Origin: Elusimicrobiota bacterium
GTDB lineage: Bacteria; Elusimicrobiota; Elusimicrobia; Elusimicrobiales; UBA9959
Reading direction: 5' to 3'
DNA: 35,630 nucleotides
Assembly (NCBI GenBank): GCA_022013385.1
Contig: JAKLQJ010000207.1
Span: forward strand, 1-35,630
Shown here: one piece after another, positions 10,195 to 19,479 of the stretch
Layout of the letters: the number at the start of each line of letters is the position of its first letter
Numbering within the stretch: the first letter of the stretch is position 1
Translations under genes and position numbers: made by a program
The notes under the pieces: model-generated
Told to the model about the DNA's origin: nothing
What the model saw: the letters and a program-made list of their open reading frames with translations, nothing else
Databases searched by the model: none

Positions 10195-11124
10195 TCACTT
10201 CACAGCTTTGAGTTCACTATCGCCGTATCGCTTGATATATTCCGCCCATATTCCTTCGCAGGCATTATAAACCGCGCAACCTTTGCATCGCGCCGTTTTC
10301 TTTCTTGAAATTATTTGTCTTGAAACCAAAGCGTTCGTATTTTTAAAATCCGGCGCCCAATGTTCTGTAAAAAAAAGAATTCTTTCATTTATCTCGCTTA
10401 TATGTCTTTCATAGCCATTGAAATAACAAAGCGGAACATATCTGACCTTCCATTGTTTATAACCGCAATTAATGCCGATATCTACGGCTTTCCTCATAAA
10501 TACGCTTGCCTTTGATATTTTGGGCACAAGTTCTTTAAAATTATCGTAGGCCCCGCCATAAGTGGGGTCAACAAAAATATATTCAACATTGCGTATTTTA
10601 TATTTGGCATATAGCTCCGCTATGCGCGGTAAAAACCGCATATTCGGCTTAACAATGGTAGTATTGCCGTTTATACTTTTAAAACCAAGCTTTTTTAAAT
10701 TCTCTATTCCTTTAATCAATTCATTAAAACTGCCTTTGCTTCTGGTTAAATAATCGTGTGTTTTTGAATTATGCCCGTGTAAAGAAAAAATAAGCCCGCT
10801 AATGCCGGAATTCACTATTTTTTTAGCGGCAGAAAAATCCGAGAATATTTTTCCGTTTGTGGCGCTTAAAACCTCTTTAATCCCGATTTTTTTGGCAACT
10901 GAAATCAAGTGAGTATAATCATGTCTTATCGTGGATTCCCCGCCTATTATTTCTACAATATCCGCTTTTTTCTTTTTCGCCAGATAAATTTCTTTAATTA
11001 ATTCATCCGTTGTCTTTTCCAAAAGCTCTCGTTTATTTGAGTTTATGCAAAATCTGCAGTTATTATTACAGGAATATCCTGTAAAAAGAACAATCTTTGT
11101 TTTTTGGGGCGCGTTTTTTTTCAT
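10195..11124 (-). CDS. Radical SAM protein, HxsC-like small paralog
   Basis: 309 aa; YSCNNNCRFCINS, IIGGEST, VPLCYFNGYER...CKGCAVYNACEGIWAEYIKRYG. Confidence 0.8.
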   Translation of the reverse strand: MKKNAPQKTKIVLFTGYSCNNNCRFCINSNKRELLEKTTDELIKEIYLAKKKKADIVEIIGGESTIRHDYTHLISVAKKIGIKEVLSATNGKIFSDFSAAKKIVNSGISGLIFSLHGHNSKTHDYLTRSKGSFNELIKGIENLKKLGFKSINGNTTIVKPNMRFLPRIAELYAKYKIRNVEYIFVDPTYGGAYDNFKELVPKISKASVFMRKAVDIGINCGYKQWKVRYVPLCYFNGYERHISEINERILFFTEHWAPDFKNTNALVSRQIISRKKTARCKGCAVYNACEGIWAEYIKRYGDSELKAVK

Positions 11125-12290
11125 TAGCGAAATATACCGCCTATATCAACGATATTATTATTGAAGATAAGAAATATGGCCGCTCCCACAAATATCCACA
11201 AAGCGAACGGCCGCCCTTTTATAATTTCCACTTTTGGTTTTTCCACCTTCAATTTACCAAGCCAATCCTTTAAAATATCAATTTGTTCGGCCGTAAGTCC
11301 ATCCTTAAAGCAATCGTCAAAAGCCCCCTCAAAAACGGAATTATCTCTTAAGGTTCTCAACATCCTGGAAGATAAAACCATATGACTCTCAAGCTCCTGT
11401 GCCTCAATAAACCGAATATCTTTCTTTTCCATGATAAATTCAAACATATATCTTCCGACAAAAAGTATAACGCTAAATTTAAGAACATTCATCAGCGCAA
11501 TCATCAATAATTCCATAAGCCTGTAAGGGAAAAGGAAATAGCCCATAATAAAATACGCGCCGTATGCCGCAAGCGATATATAAACCCATTTTTTGCTTCT
11601 AAAATTTTCAGCCACTTTTTCCCATAAAAAGAAAAGAACGAAATAAATTATTTCCGTCCTCAATATAATCTTACCGAAGGTACCCTTTAATTCCATCGCG
11701 AATATCTGATGAAGCAAAAAAACAAAGCCTATGTTTATAGCGTAAAAAAATATATAAAATTTTTTTAGTCCTCCTTGCTTAGATAGAGCAATCGCTCTCT
11801 CCCGCAAAGCCTGCCATTGCGCGTTAAAAAAATCCGAGGGACTTGCCTGCCTTATACCCTCTGAAACATAATTTATAAACGCGAAAATGGCCGCCGCAAC
11901 AAAAATATTGATAAGCAAGCTTAAAAAAAGATAATGGGGAAAAGTCCTTATAAAAGGGTTTATGAGAGGAAGACAGGAACTTATCAAAATAAAAAATTTA
12001 GCATCCCCCGCAGGCCAAATTTCGCCATACCAAAGTATTATCGCGGCAAGAAGAGTCCAAGCGAAATGAATAAACCAAAGACCGTAAAAACCAATATTAA
12101 GAAAACTGTCTACCTGACCCGCATAGCCCAAATATGTATTATAAGCCATTGCCAAAAAGAATAAAGCGAAAAGTTTTATACCGAGCAGTATTTTTTTATT
12201 GAGGATTTTTTGAATTTCAAAATCTTCCTTTACAACCGCAATGCCCCAACCGGCAAAAACAATTAAGGCTATAAGAGATATTTCGTTCAT
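11124..12290 (-). CDS. Polytopic membrane protein resembling A24 (type IV prepilin) peptidases
   Basis: 388 aa, many hydrophobic segments; two candidate catalytic Asp motifs: VVKEDFEIQKILN near the N-terminus and WPAGDAKFF (compare GxGDxK). Confidence 0.55.
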   Translation of the reverse strand: MNEISLIALIVFAGWGIAVVKEDFEIQKILNKKILLGIKLFALFFLAMAYNTYLGYAGQVDSFLNIGFYGLWFIHFAWTLLAAIILWYGEIWPAGDAKFFILISSCLPLINPFIRTFPHYLFLSLLINIFVAAAIFAFINYVSEGIRQASPSDFFNAQWQALRERAIALSKQGGLKKFYIFFYAINIGFVFLLHQIFAMELKGTFGKIILRTEIIYFVLFFLWEKVAENFRSKKWVYISLAAYGAYFIMGYFLFPYRLMELLMIALMNVLKFSVILFVGRYMFEFIMEKKDIRFIEAQELESHMVLSSRMLRTLRDNSVFEGAFDDCFKDGLTAEQIDILKDWLGKLKVEKPKVEIIKGRPFALWIFVGAAIFLIFNNNIVDIGGIFR

Positions 12291-12301
12291 AATGTTAAAT
12301 A

Positions 12302-13186
12302 TTATAGAGCGCGAATTTCATCGCCGCCGAAATGTTCCGCGTAAGTTCTCATAAGTCCCAGACATTTCTTTTTCTGCGCGCATTGCCGACATTCTTTTAT
12401 ATATATTCTATCTTCCTTGGGCAAAGTAATCCACGCTCGCTCGCGAAGTTCGGCGCCCAACAAACACAACGGAAAATGATACAGCCTAAAATCCGCGAAT
12501 TTTGAAATGAGTTTAAAACTTTTGTTTATAGTTTTTGAAGATTCTTTTAAATTTAAAGCTATCCTCTTATGATTTGTTAAAGACATTCCTTCAATTTCAT
12601 AATGAACGACAATAACCTTATATTTTGATGTGTCCGGAAATTTTCTTAAAAAAAGCCGCAAAATATTATCAAAATCTTTTATATTTTGTTTGATGAGCAC
12701 GATCCTTATTTCCAGTCTTTGGCTCCGGGAAAACTTTAATATATTTTCAATGCCTTTTAACGCTTCTCTAAAACTTCCCTTTGTTTTTGTAATAGATTCA
12801 TGTTTTGCCGCGTTTGAACCATGAAGAGCGCAAGCTATTTCAAAGGGAGGTTTTGCCACGCTCATAAATTTTTTGGTAAAAACTATGTTTGAAAATTTTC
12901 TGGCATTAGTAAGCAAAACAATTTTGGTCAGAGGAACGCGTCTTCTAAAATAAGCGATAAGCTTGAAAAAATCCGGATGCAAAGTGGGCTCGCCTCCGGT
13001 TAAATTAAGAAAACTATTATCCTCGGCATTTTTTAAATAAGTTCCTCCTCTGAACAGATAATTCTCAAATTTTTTAATTTGATGCTTTAGGTCATACTGC
13101 GCGGAATCTTGATTAATAAAAGAAGCCATATTGGTGCACATTATGCATTTACTATTGCACTTATTCCAGAAAGCTATATCAGGCAT
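12302..13186 (-). CDS. Radical SAM protein, HxsC-like small paralog
   Basis: 294 aa; NKCNSKCIMCTNM, LTGGEPTLHP, FPLCLLGAE...CRQCAQKKKCLGLMRTYAEHFG; TAATG-type 1-nt overlap with upstream HxsB-like gene. Confidence 0.8.
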   Translation of the reverse strand: MPDIAFWNKCNSKCIMCTNMASFINQDSAQYDLKHQIKKFENYLFRGGTYLKNAEDNSFLNLTGGEPTLHPDFFKLIAYFRRRVPLTKIVLLTNARKFSNIVFTKKFMSVAKPPFEIACALHGSNAAKHESITKTKGSFREALKGIENILKFSRSQRLEIRIVLIKQNIKDFDNILRLFLRKFPDTSKYKVIVVHYEIEGMSLTNHKRIALNLKESSKTINKSFKLISKFADFRLYHFPLCLLGAELRERAWITLPKEDRIYIKECRQCAQKKKCLGLMRTYAEHFGGDEIRAL

Positions 13187-14604
13187 TATTCAAACCAACT
13201 TTCAAAGATTTTTTTATAACTGTCTTTTTGAAGTTTTTCCGCTATAATCTTAAAAATCCCTTTTTGCAGCCTGCACCAATCGCTATCAGCCATATTGCCC
13301 CACGGAGAGTCTTGTGTTTCATAATTATGCGCCGGACATACGCCGCAAAAAGGCTTAAAGGCGCAGCGAAAGCATTTAATCTGATTTTCAAGACATGAAG
13401 AAATAAGACATAGCTTGGACGCATCAGAGTTGAGCAATTCTTTATATGTATTCTTTCGCGCATTTCCTATTTTAAAAGAAGTATCGCCCTTTGCCGCAAT
13501 CATTCTTCCCTCATCACAAGTATAAATATCTCCGTTATAGTTATAAGCCATTTGCCCTATGCTTCCTCCGCATGGCGAGCGCAAATCCAAATAATTGGGA
13601 TCCTCTTTTTTTATGATTTTACGCAATATTATGGCGGCTGTCCGCTCAATAAATTTGCCTTTGTTTTTGTTTATCTTCAAAATATAATCCAGAGCTTTTT
13701 CATAAAACCAAATATAGTCTTTGGGGGAATATCCGATCTCTTCCCAAACTTCTTTAGCATAGCCTATAGGGGAAAGCGGACGGAGAAAAATTCCGCCAAA
13801 ACCCAAATTATAATATTCGTCCACTATTTTTTGGGGATAACCGAGAGAATATCTTGTGGTGGTCATAAGAGCCGAAGGCAAAGAATCTTTTTGCGCGCCT
13901 GATGATACTGTTTTTTTAAAAAATTTCTTCAGCCATTTAACCGTCAAATTATAAGAATTTCCGCCCAAATAAACTCTATTTTTATTATGAATAAACTCAG
14001 TGCCGTCCAGAGAAGAGCAGATAGATATATTTTCATCTGATAAAAATTTAAATTTTTCATTGTCCATTAGGCTCAAATTGGTAACAAGCGAAATAATAAG
14101 ATTTTTTCTAGCTTTTTTATTTTTCGCTTTGGCATATTTGACAGCCTTTTTTACAATCGCCCAATTCATAAGCGCTTCGCCGCCTTGAAATTCTAGGGTT
14201 ATATTCGGGTTGGGGCTTTCAAACGCCATATTTATACTTTCTTGAACAGTTTCAAAAGACATGTTCGTATTTAAAAAATCACGCTGACGGCTAACGGCTC
14301 TGCAATAAAGGCAAGTATGATTGCATTTAAGAGTTACCACTATGATGTGCAAACTCGGTCCGCCAAAGCGAAAAGGCATAAGTTTATTAAGCTGACGCGA
14401 TAATCCTTCAAAATCCAAATAATCCCTCAAAAAACCTTCTTTCTTTAAATCCTGATAGATTTTGGATTTCTCGGAAAAATTATCGTTTGAAATTTTATTA
14501 AAATCTCCGGCGCTAATCATCAGCCAATTGCCAAAATCGTTTGAAATAAAATACTTTTCTCCGATTTTTTCAAAATTTAAATTACATAAATTGCTTTTTT
14601 TCAC
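13186..14604 (-). CDS. hxsB: HxsB-like radical SAM/SPASM maturase
   Basis: 472 aa; N-terminal YFISNDFGNWLMIS, LKCNHTCLYCRA, FQGGEALMNW, CGGSIGQMAYNYNGDIYTCDEGRM, FRCAFKPFCGVCPAHNYE; GTG start preceded by AGGAGGTGG. Confidence 0.78.
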   Translation of the reverse strand: MKKSNLCNLNFEKIGEKYFISNDFGNWLMISAGDFNKISNDNFSEKSKIYQDLKKEGFLRDYLDFEGLSRQLNKLMPFRFGGPSLHIIVVTLKCNHTCLYCRAVSRQRDFLNTNMSFETVQESINMAFESPNPNITLEFQGGEALMNWAIVKKAVKYAKAKNKKARKNLIISLVTNLSLMDNEKFKFLSDENISICSSLDGTEFIHNKNRVYLGGNSYNLTVKWLKKFFKKTVSSGAQKDSLPSALMTTTRYSLGYPQKIVDEYYNLGFGGIFLRPLSPIGYAKEVWEEIGYSPKDYIWFYEKALDYILKINKNKGKFIERTAAIILRKIIKKEDPNYLDLRSPCGGSIGQMAYNYNGDIYTCDEGRMIAAKGDTSFKIGNARKNTYKELLNSDASKLCLISSCLENQIKCFRCAFKPFCGVCPAHNYETQDSPWGNMADSDWCRLQKGIFKIIAEKLQKDSYKKIFESWFE

Positions 14605-14618
14605 CCTACCACCTCCTC

Positions 14619-14742
14619 ACCAGTTACCAGTTTACTGTTTACCGCTCACCGTTTACTGGTTTGCCGATTACCAGTTACCAGTTACCAGTTACCAGTTACC
14701 AGTTGGCCGGTTGGCTGGTTTACTGTTCACTGTTTACTGTTC
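14619..14742 (-). repeat. Degenerate heptanucleotide tandem repeat (minus-strand unit TAACTGG/TAAACAG)
   Basis: Five perfect TTACCAG copies at 14668-14702 (plus strand) flanked by degenerate units TTTACTG, TTCACTG, TTGGCTG; ends at the Shine-Dalgarno of the hxsB-like gene. Confidence 0.88.
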
Positions 14743-14764
14743 TCTACCTAATTGCCTTTATCCC

Positions 14765-15667
14765 CTATTTTCTTATCGGAACAAATTCGTCCCATCCGTA
14801 AATTTTCGGATATTCCCGCCAAGGTCCTTCGCATTTTTCAAAATATAAACATTTTTTACATTTTTTATGCTTTATTTTTCCCTCATTTCTTCTGTAATCT
14901 CCGTAACTTTCAACATAAATATCGGCGTCCGACACCGGACCTTCCGGAATTATTTGTTCCGCCACGCAATTTTCATAACCTTTCATAAAACAATAAGGTA
15001 TAGCTTCGGTAAAACAATTAATGCCTTTTTTTAACCCAATATCAAGCCCTTTATGCACATATTCCATAATCAGTTTTTTTTGAGGAACTATCCATTTCTT
15101 ATTTTTCATCGCTGTCCCTATAATATGGACAAAAGCGAATTGAAAATGATCCACTTTAAGAAAAACTAATAATCTTGCTAAATCGGGCAAATTTTTATAA
15201 TTGGCAGTCGTTATAACGGTATTGGTTAAAACATGCATACCGAGTTTTTTACAATTGATTATGCCTTTGACAACCTCTTGAAAACTTCCTTGTGCATGCG
15301 TGAGCTTATCATGAATTTCGGCTTTAGAGCCATGCAATGACGGTCCCATTTCGGTAACGCCCGCTCGCTTAAGCTCAAGGCAGTAATCATAATAAGCAAA
15401 TCTCCGACCATTGGTTTGAATTTGAATGGATGAAAAACCCATTTCTTTCGCAGCTTTAACGGCATCAATAAGATGAGGATGCATCGTGGGCTCGCCTCCC
15501 GTAAAAACCGTTCCCAAAATTCCTTTTTTTCGCGCGGCTTTAAGCACAGCAATTATTTCTTTTAAAGACTTCCTCTTAATACCTTCCCTTTTATTACCTT
15601 GCGCGCAGAAATCACAATGATTATTACATTCAAATCCGATTTTAATATCTATTCTTTTCATAATCAA
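14765..15667 (-). CDS. Radical SAM protein, HxsC-like small paralog
   Basis: 300 aa; FECNNHCDFCAQG, FTGGEPTMHP, IPYCFMKGYEN...CKKCLYFEKCEGPWREYPKIYG. Confidence 0.8.
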   Translation of the reverse strand: MIMKRIDIKIGFECNNHCDFCAQGNKREGIKRKSLKEIIAVLKAARKKGILGTVFTGGEPTMHPHLIDAVKAAKEMGFSSIQIQTNGRRFAYYDYCLELKRAGVTEMGPSLHGSKAEIHDKLTHAQGSFQEVVKGIINCKKLGMHVLTNTVITTANYKNLPDLARLLVFLKVDHFQFAFVHIIGTAMKNKKWIVPQKKLIMEYVHKGLDIGLKKGINCFTEAIPYCFMKGYENCVAEQIIPEGPVSDADIYVESYGDYRRNEGKIKHKKCKKCLYFEKCEGPWREYPKIYGWDEFVPIRK

Positions 15668-15709
15668 ATATCGTTAAACTCTATTAAATTTTCAGTTGCG
15701 GCCGAACAT

Positions 15710-17116
15710 CTACCCATTGTAAAGAGAAAGCCACCCTTCAAATATTTTTCTCTCGGATTTCTTATTTAATCGCTGAGATATCATATTAAAAATTCCACAA
15801 TAAATCTTGCATCTGTCATTAGTCGCCATATTCCCCCAAAATGAATTTTGGGAAGAAATATTTAACGCGGGCATTATATGACAATAAGGACTCCACGGGC
15901 AGCGAGAACATTTCGGCTGACTTAAAAAATTAAAATCGGCCAAAAGCAGAAGTTTAGCAAGAGGTTTTCTCAAAATATCGGTTAAACTGTCATTTTCAAG
16001 ATTTCCAAGTTTAAGCAAATCAATTCCCGAATTGGACAACATCCTAGCTTCATCACTGCCATAAATGCTCCCGTCAAAGTTATAAGCAATTCTTACCAAT
16101 AAATCAAGGTTATGATATCTTGGCCTTTCCGCGGTCAAAATCTGCTTTATGAACATGAAAGCGCCTTTTTCGTAAATAGGAACGCCTTTTTTATTCAAAA
16201 CAACAATATAATCAAACAGTTTATTATAGAACTTCAGAAATTCATTGGGCGAATACCCGACCTTATCCCAATTTGTTTTTGCCCTCCCCGCTTTATCCAA
16301 TGGCCCCACTTGAATTCTATTCAAGCCAATCCTTAAATGCTCATCAACTATTTCTTTTGACCGGCTTAAGGACTGCCTGCTTATAGTGCAAATTGCATTA
16401 GGCTGTTCGGTTTTACCTTTTTTAGCAAAAGAATTTATTTTTTTAAGCCATTTTGAAACTGTTTCATAAGATGATGTGTTATCTATAGGCCTCCTGTTCA
16501 AATCATGCAATCTGCGATGGCCATCAAGAGAGCCGCATATCGCGACTTTGTGTTTTAATAAAAACTCAAATTTTTTATTGTCCATCAAAGACAAATTCGT
16601 GACGATTGAAAAGTTTAGGTTTTTTTTATGAATTCTGTTTCTTTTTTCAGATTCCTTGATAATATATTCGACACCCTTGAAATTCAAAAGAGGCTCTCCG
16701 CCCTGAAATTCTACCATGAGATTTTTATTATCAATGGAAAAAATGAAATTAACCGCTTTTTTTGCGGTTTTAATTGTCATGTCGCTTTCAGATGGACTAA
16801 AAAGTCCTGAATTCGCTCCGCAGTAATGACAGAAAAAATTACATCTTTTTGTCACGCTTATGATATGGACATGGGGGCCTTTCCAATTTGTAAAAAATCT
16901 TTCCTTTATAATGCCAAAAACTTTGTCAAAATCAAGATAATTGCCAAAGAAAAAATTATTAAGCAAATCGTTCTCGGCCGACCTGCCAATCTTCTTTTTT
17001 TTTACCATGGCATAAAAATCAGACGAGCTTAAAAAACAATTTAATCCCATAAAGTTGCTTAGAAAATACCTTTTTCCAACTTTCGCAAAATTGAAATCAA
17101 ATATATTCTTTTTCAT
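15710..17116 (-). CDS. HxsB-like radical SAM paralog with degenerate SPASM region
   Basis: 468 aa; TKRCNFFCHYCGA, FQGGEPLLNF, SLDGHRRLHD; aligns with the other HxsB-like proteins but lacks several C-terminal cysteines. Confidence 0.75.
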   Translation of the reverse strand: MKKNIFDFNFAKVGKRYFLSNFMGLNCFLSSSDFYAMVKKKKIGRSAENDLLNNFFFGNYLDFDKVFGIIKERFFTNWKGPHVHIISVTKRCNFFCHYCGANSGLFSPSESDMTIKTAKKAVNFIFSIDNKNLMVEFQGGEPLLNFKGVEYIIKESEKRNRIHKKNLNFSIVTNLSLMDNKKFEFLLKHKVAICGSLDGHRRLHDLNRRPIDNTSSYETVSKWLKKINSFAKKGKTEQPNAICTISRQSLSRSKEIVDEHLRIGLNRIQVGPLDKAGRAKTNWDKVGYSPNEFLKFYNKLFDYIVVLNKKGVPIYEKGAFMFIKQILTAERPRYHNLDLLVRIAYNFDGSIYGSDEARMLSNSGIDLLKLGNLENDSLTDILRKPLAKLLLLADFNFLSQPKCSRCPWSPYCHIMPALNISSQNSFWGNMATNDRCKIYCGIFNMISQRLNKKSERKIFEGWLSLYNG

Positions 17117-18195
17117 GTGTATCCCTTTTTAAATTCCTTTATGAGATACTTTAGATATCTTTTAAAATTTGTTTCTTTTCGCGACAAGAAAATTATTTTT
17201 TTTACAGCATCTTTTGAAATTTCGGTTCTCATTTTATAAGCCAAACTTCCCGCCCGCAAATGATTTAATTTGTAATAATTTTTAAGACAATTTGCGCATT
17301 TTTCCGAATTTAAATCAGGCAAACATTTTAGAAATTTTTTCTCAATACCCTTTTCAATATCCCCTATGACCACCTTTTTTCTTTCAGACAAATTTTTTAT
17401 AAAAGGATAGGGATAAAGCGAAAAAGAACCATCCGGATACATTTCAAAGTCCCTCAAAAACGGACAAAAACTGTTTTTATATTCCCTTTCTCTAAAAAAC
17501 TCCAAAAAAGATTCTAGTAAAATAAAATCAAGCTTCCGAGCTCTTTTAAGTATAAAGGAAATTATTCTTCGCATATTTTCATCAAACTGCCGATAATCGC
17601 CTTTTCTCCATTTAAATCCGTGGACGCATTCTATTCCTATATTTTTAAAACCCAATTCAATCAGTTTTAAAAAATCCTTGCGCATATATTTGACTCTTTC
17701 GGGATGAACACAAAAAATAACATGCGCATTTTCCCTCATAATGGAAAGCATACGGGGTATTTTGGATTTCAGATATTTATGAGTGCCTTTGCCGGAATGA
17801 AACTTTCGATTAAAATTCTGAGTAGTCCTGCTTCCGGAAAAACTGATTGAAAAACGGATATTATTATCAGCCATATATCTTAAAGATTTTTCATCCATAA
17901 GCACGCCATTGCTTGCCACGGAAATAACAAGGTCTTTGTTTTGTATTTCGGCCATTTTAAAAGCTTTTGAAATAATTTTATCAACCAAATCAAAATAAAG
18001 CAGGGGTTCTCCGCCATATATTTCCAGCAGTTTCTTTTTTCCGGGAGAAGCAATAAAAATCTTCACAGCCCTGAGCGCTTTATCAAATGAAACTTTCTCT
18101 TTCAAATTTTTATCAATAAAACAATGCGAACACCTGAGACAACAATCCGATGTCAAAGCTATTTTAAATTTGTTTATTTCTTTGTTAAATGACAT
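17113..18195 (-). CDS. Radical SAM/SPASM-like protein
   Basis: 360 aa; SDCCLRCSHCFI, IYGGEPLLYF, CPFLRDFEMYPDGSFSLYPYP, KCANCLKNYY; 4-nt overlap with the downstream HxsB-like gene. Confidence 0.8.
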   Translation of the reverse strand: MSFNKEINKFKIALTSDCCLRCSHCFIDKNLKEKVSFDKALRAVKIFIASPGKKKLLEIYGGEPLLYFDLVDKIISKAFKMAEIQNKDLVISVASNGVLMDEKSLRYMADNNIRFSISFSGSRTTQNFNRKFHSGKGTHKYLKSKIPRMLSIMRENAHVIFCVHPERVKYMRKDFLKLIELGFKNIGIECVHGFKWRKGDYRQFDENMRRIISFILKRARKLDFILLESFLEFFREREYKNSFCPFLRDFEMYPDGSFSLYPYPFIKNLSERKKVVIGDIEKGIEKKFLKCLPDLNSEKCANCLKNYYKLNHLRAGSLAYKMRTEISKDAVKKIIFLSRKETNFKRYLKYLIKEFKKGYT

Positions 18196-18216
18196 TATTA
18201 AAAGGACAAAAACGAT

Positions 18217-19281
18217 TTAAAACATCGTTTCAAAGTAATTCTCAAGATTTTCGCTTTTTATGGGCTTAAATTCTTTTTCGCCGAAAAGTTCGGGATATTC
18301 GCGGTCTACGCCCCGGCACTTGCCGCTTAAAACGCATTTTTCGCAAGACGCGAGCTTTAAGGCCTGCTCGTTTTTCATCATGGACATATTCACCGTTTCC
18401 CCGCCCGGAAGCAAAAGCGGATCCCCGCCTTTTTCCTCCGATTCCCAATCGGCTATAATATTGAGATATTCGGGAAACACACATGGCGGAAAGTTAACCA
18501 GCATCCTGGAAAAAACCGGCATTTTAAGATCTTTTATTATCTTCAAGCCTTCTTTTATTTTTATAGCGGCTTTCGTAACGGGAAGCTTGAGCGCAAGCTT
18601 GTTTTTCCACATTATTCCTCGATAATGCGAATAAATAATATTGTAATAATTTATCCCCAAATCACGATATGCCATCTTGAAAAATTCCGGAAAATTTTTA
18701 TAGTTAAGCCTATTGACAACTTGATTTGTCCCCAGTTCCATGGAAAAAGCTTTTACATTTTCGGCGGCTTTCATGACTTTTGAAAAAGCCCCTTTAGAAT
18801 TAACGAGCTTATCATGAACTTTGGCATTATGCCCGTGTATGGAAATATCAAACATATTAAAGCCGCTTTCAACCAAATGCCGAGCATAAGATTTATCCGA
18901 AAGCTTAAGCCCATTGGTGCATATTTTCACGCAATCATATCCTATTTTTCTCGCGAAAGCGGCAATTTTTCCTATATCATTATTTAAAGTGGGCTCTCCT
19001 CCTATAACGGCCGCTATCCAACACCCTTGTTTTCTTCCTTCATATAAGGCTCGGCAAATCGTCTTAAAATCGGCATCGGGAAAACGCCCGAAATCTTCTT
19101 CTCCGTTATAGCAAAACAAACATCTGTTATTACATATTGAATTTACCGTAACCTCGCACACTTTGGCTTTTTTATTTACAAGCCATTTAATATTTTTAAT
19201 TCTTTCTTTGGCTAAATTTTTATTAATCGGAGGATATTTCTTAACAAGAAGTTCGAGATTGGAAACAAAAATAGACATCAA
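18217..19281 (-). CDS. Radical SAM protein, HxsC-like small paralog
   Basis: 354 aa; NSICNNRCLFCYNG, VIGGEPTLN, FPPCVFPEY...CEKCVLSGKCRGVDREYPELFG. Confidence 0.8.
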   Translation of the reverse strand: MMSIFVSNLELLVKKYPPINKNLAKERIKNIKWLVNKKAKVCEVTVNSICNNRCLFCYNGEEDFGRFPDADFKTICRALYEGRKQGCWIAAVIGGEPTLNNDIGKIAAFARKIGYDCVKICTNGLKLSDKSYARHLVESGFNMFDISIHGHNAKVHDKLVNSKGAFSKVMKAAENVKAFSMELGTNQVVNRLNYKNFPEFFKMAYRDLGINYYNIIYSHYRGIMWKNKLALKLPVTKAAIKIKEGLKIIKDLKMPVFSRMLVNFPPCVFPEYLNIIADWESEEKGGDPLLLPGGETVNMSMMKNEQALKLASCEKCVLSGKCRGVDREYPELFGEKEFKPIKSENLENYFETMF

Positions 19282-19479
19282 ACCCTTTAAAATAGTATAA
19301 AATTATGCATATCGCATTATGCTGATTTCGCTCAGAAAAATCGCATTAGAGAATTGCTATCTGACTACTAAGAATCATGGCATCTAACACCGTCTAAGAA
19401 ATGATTGGCATTGCCGGCAAGAATTAATAGTTTCTTCTAACGGATCAAAGAAGAGCGACTATTATGTATTATACTAAAA

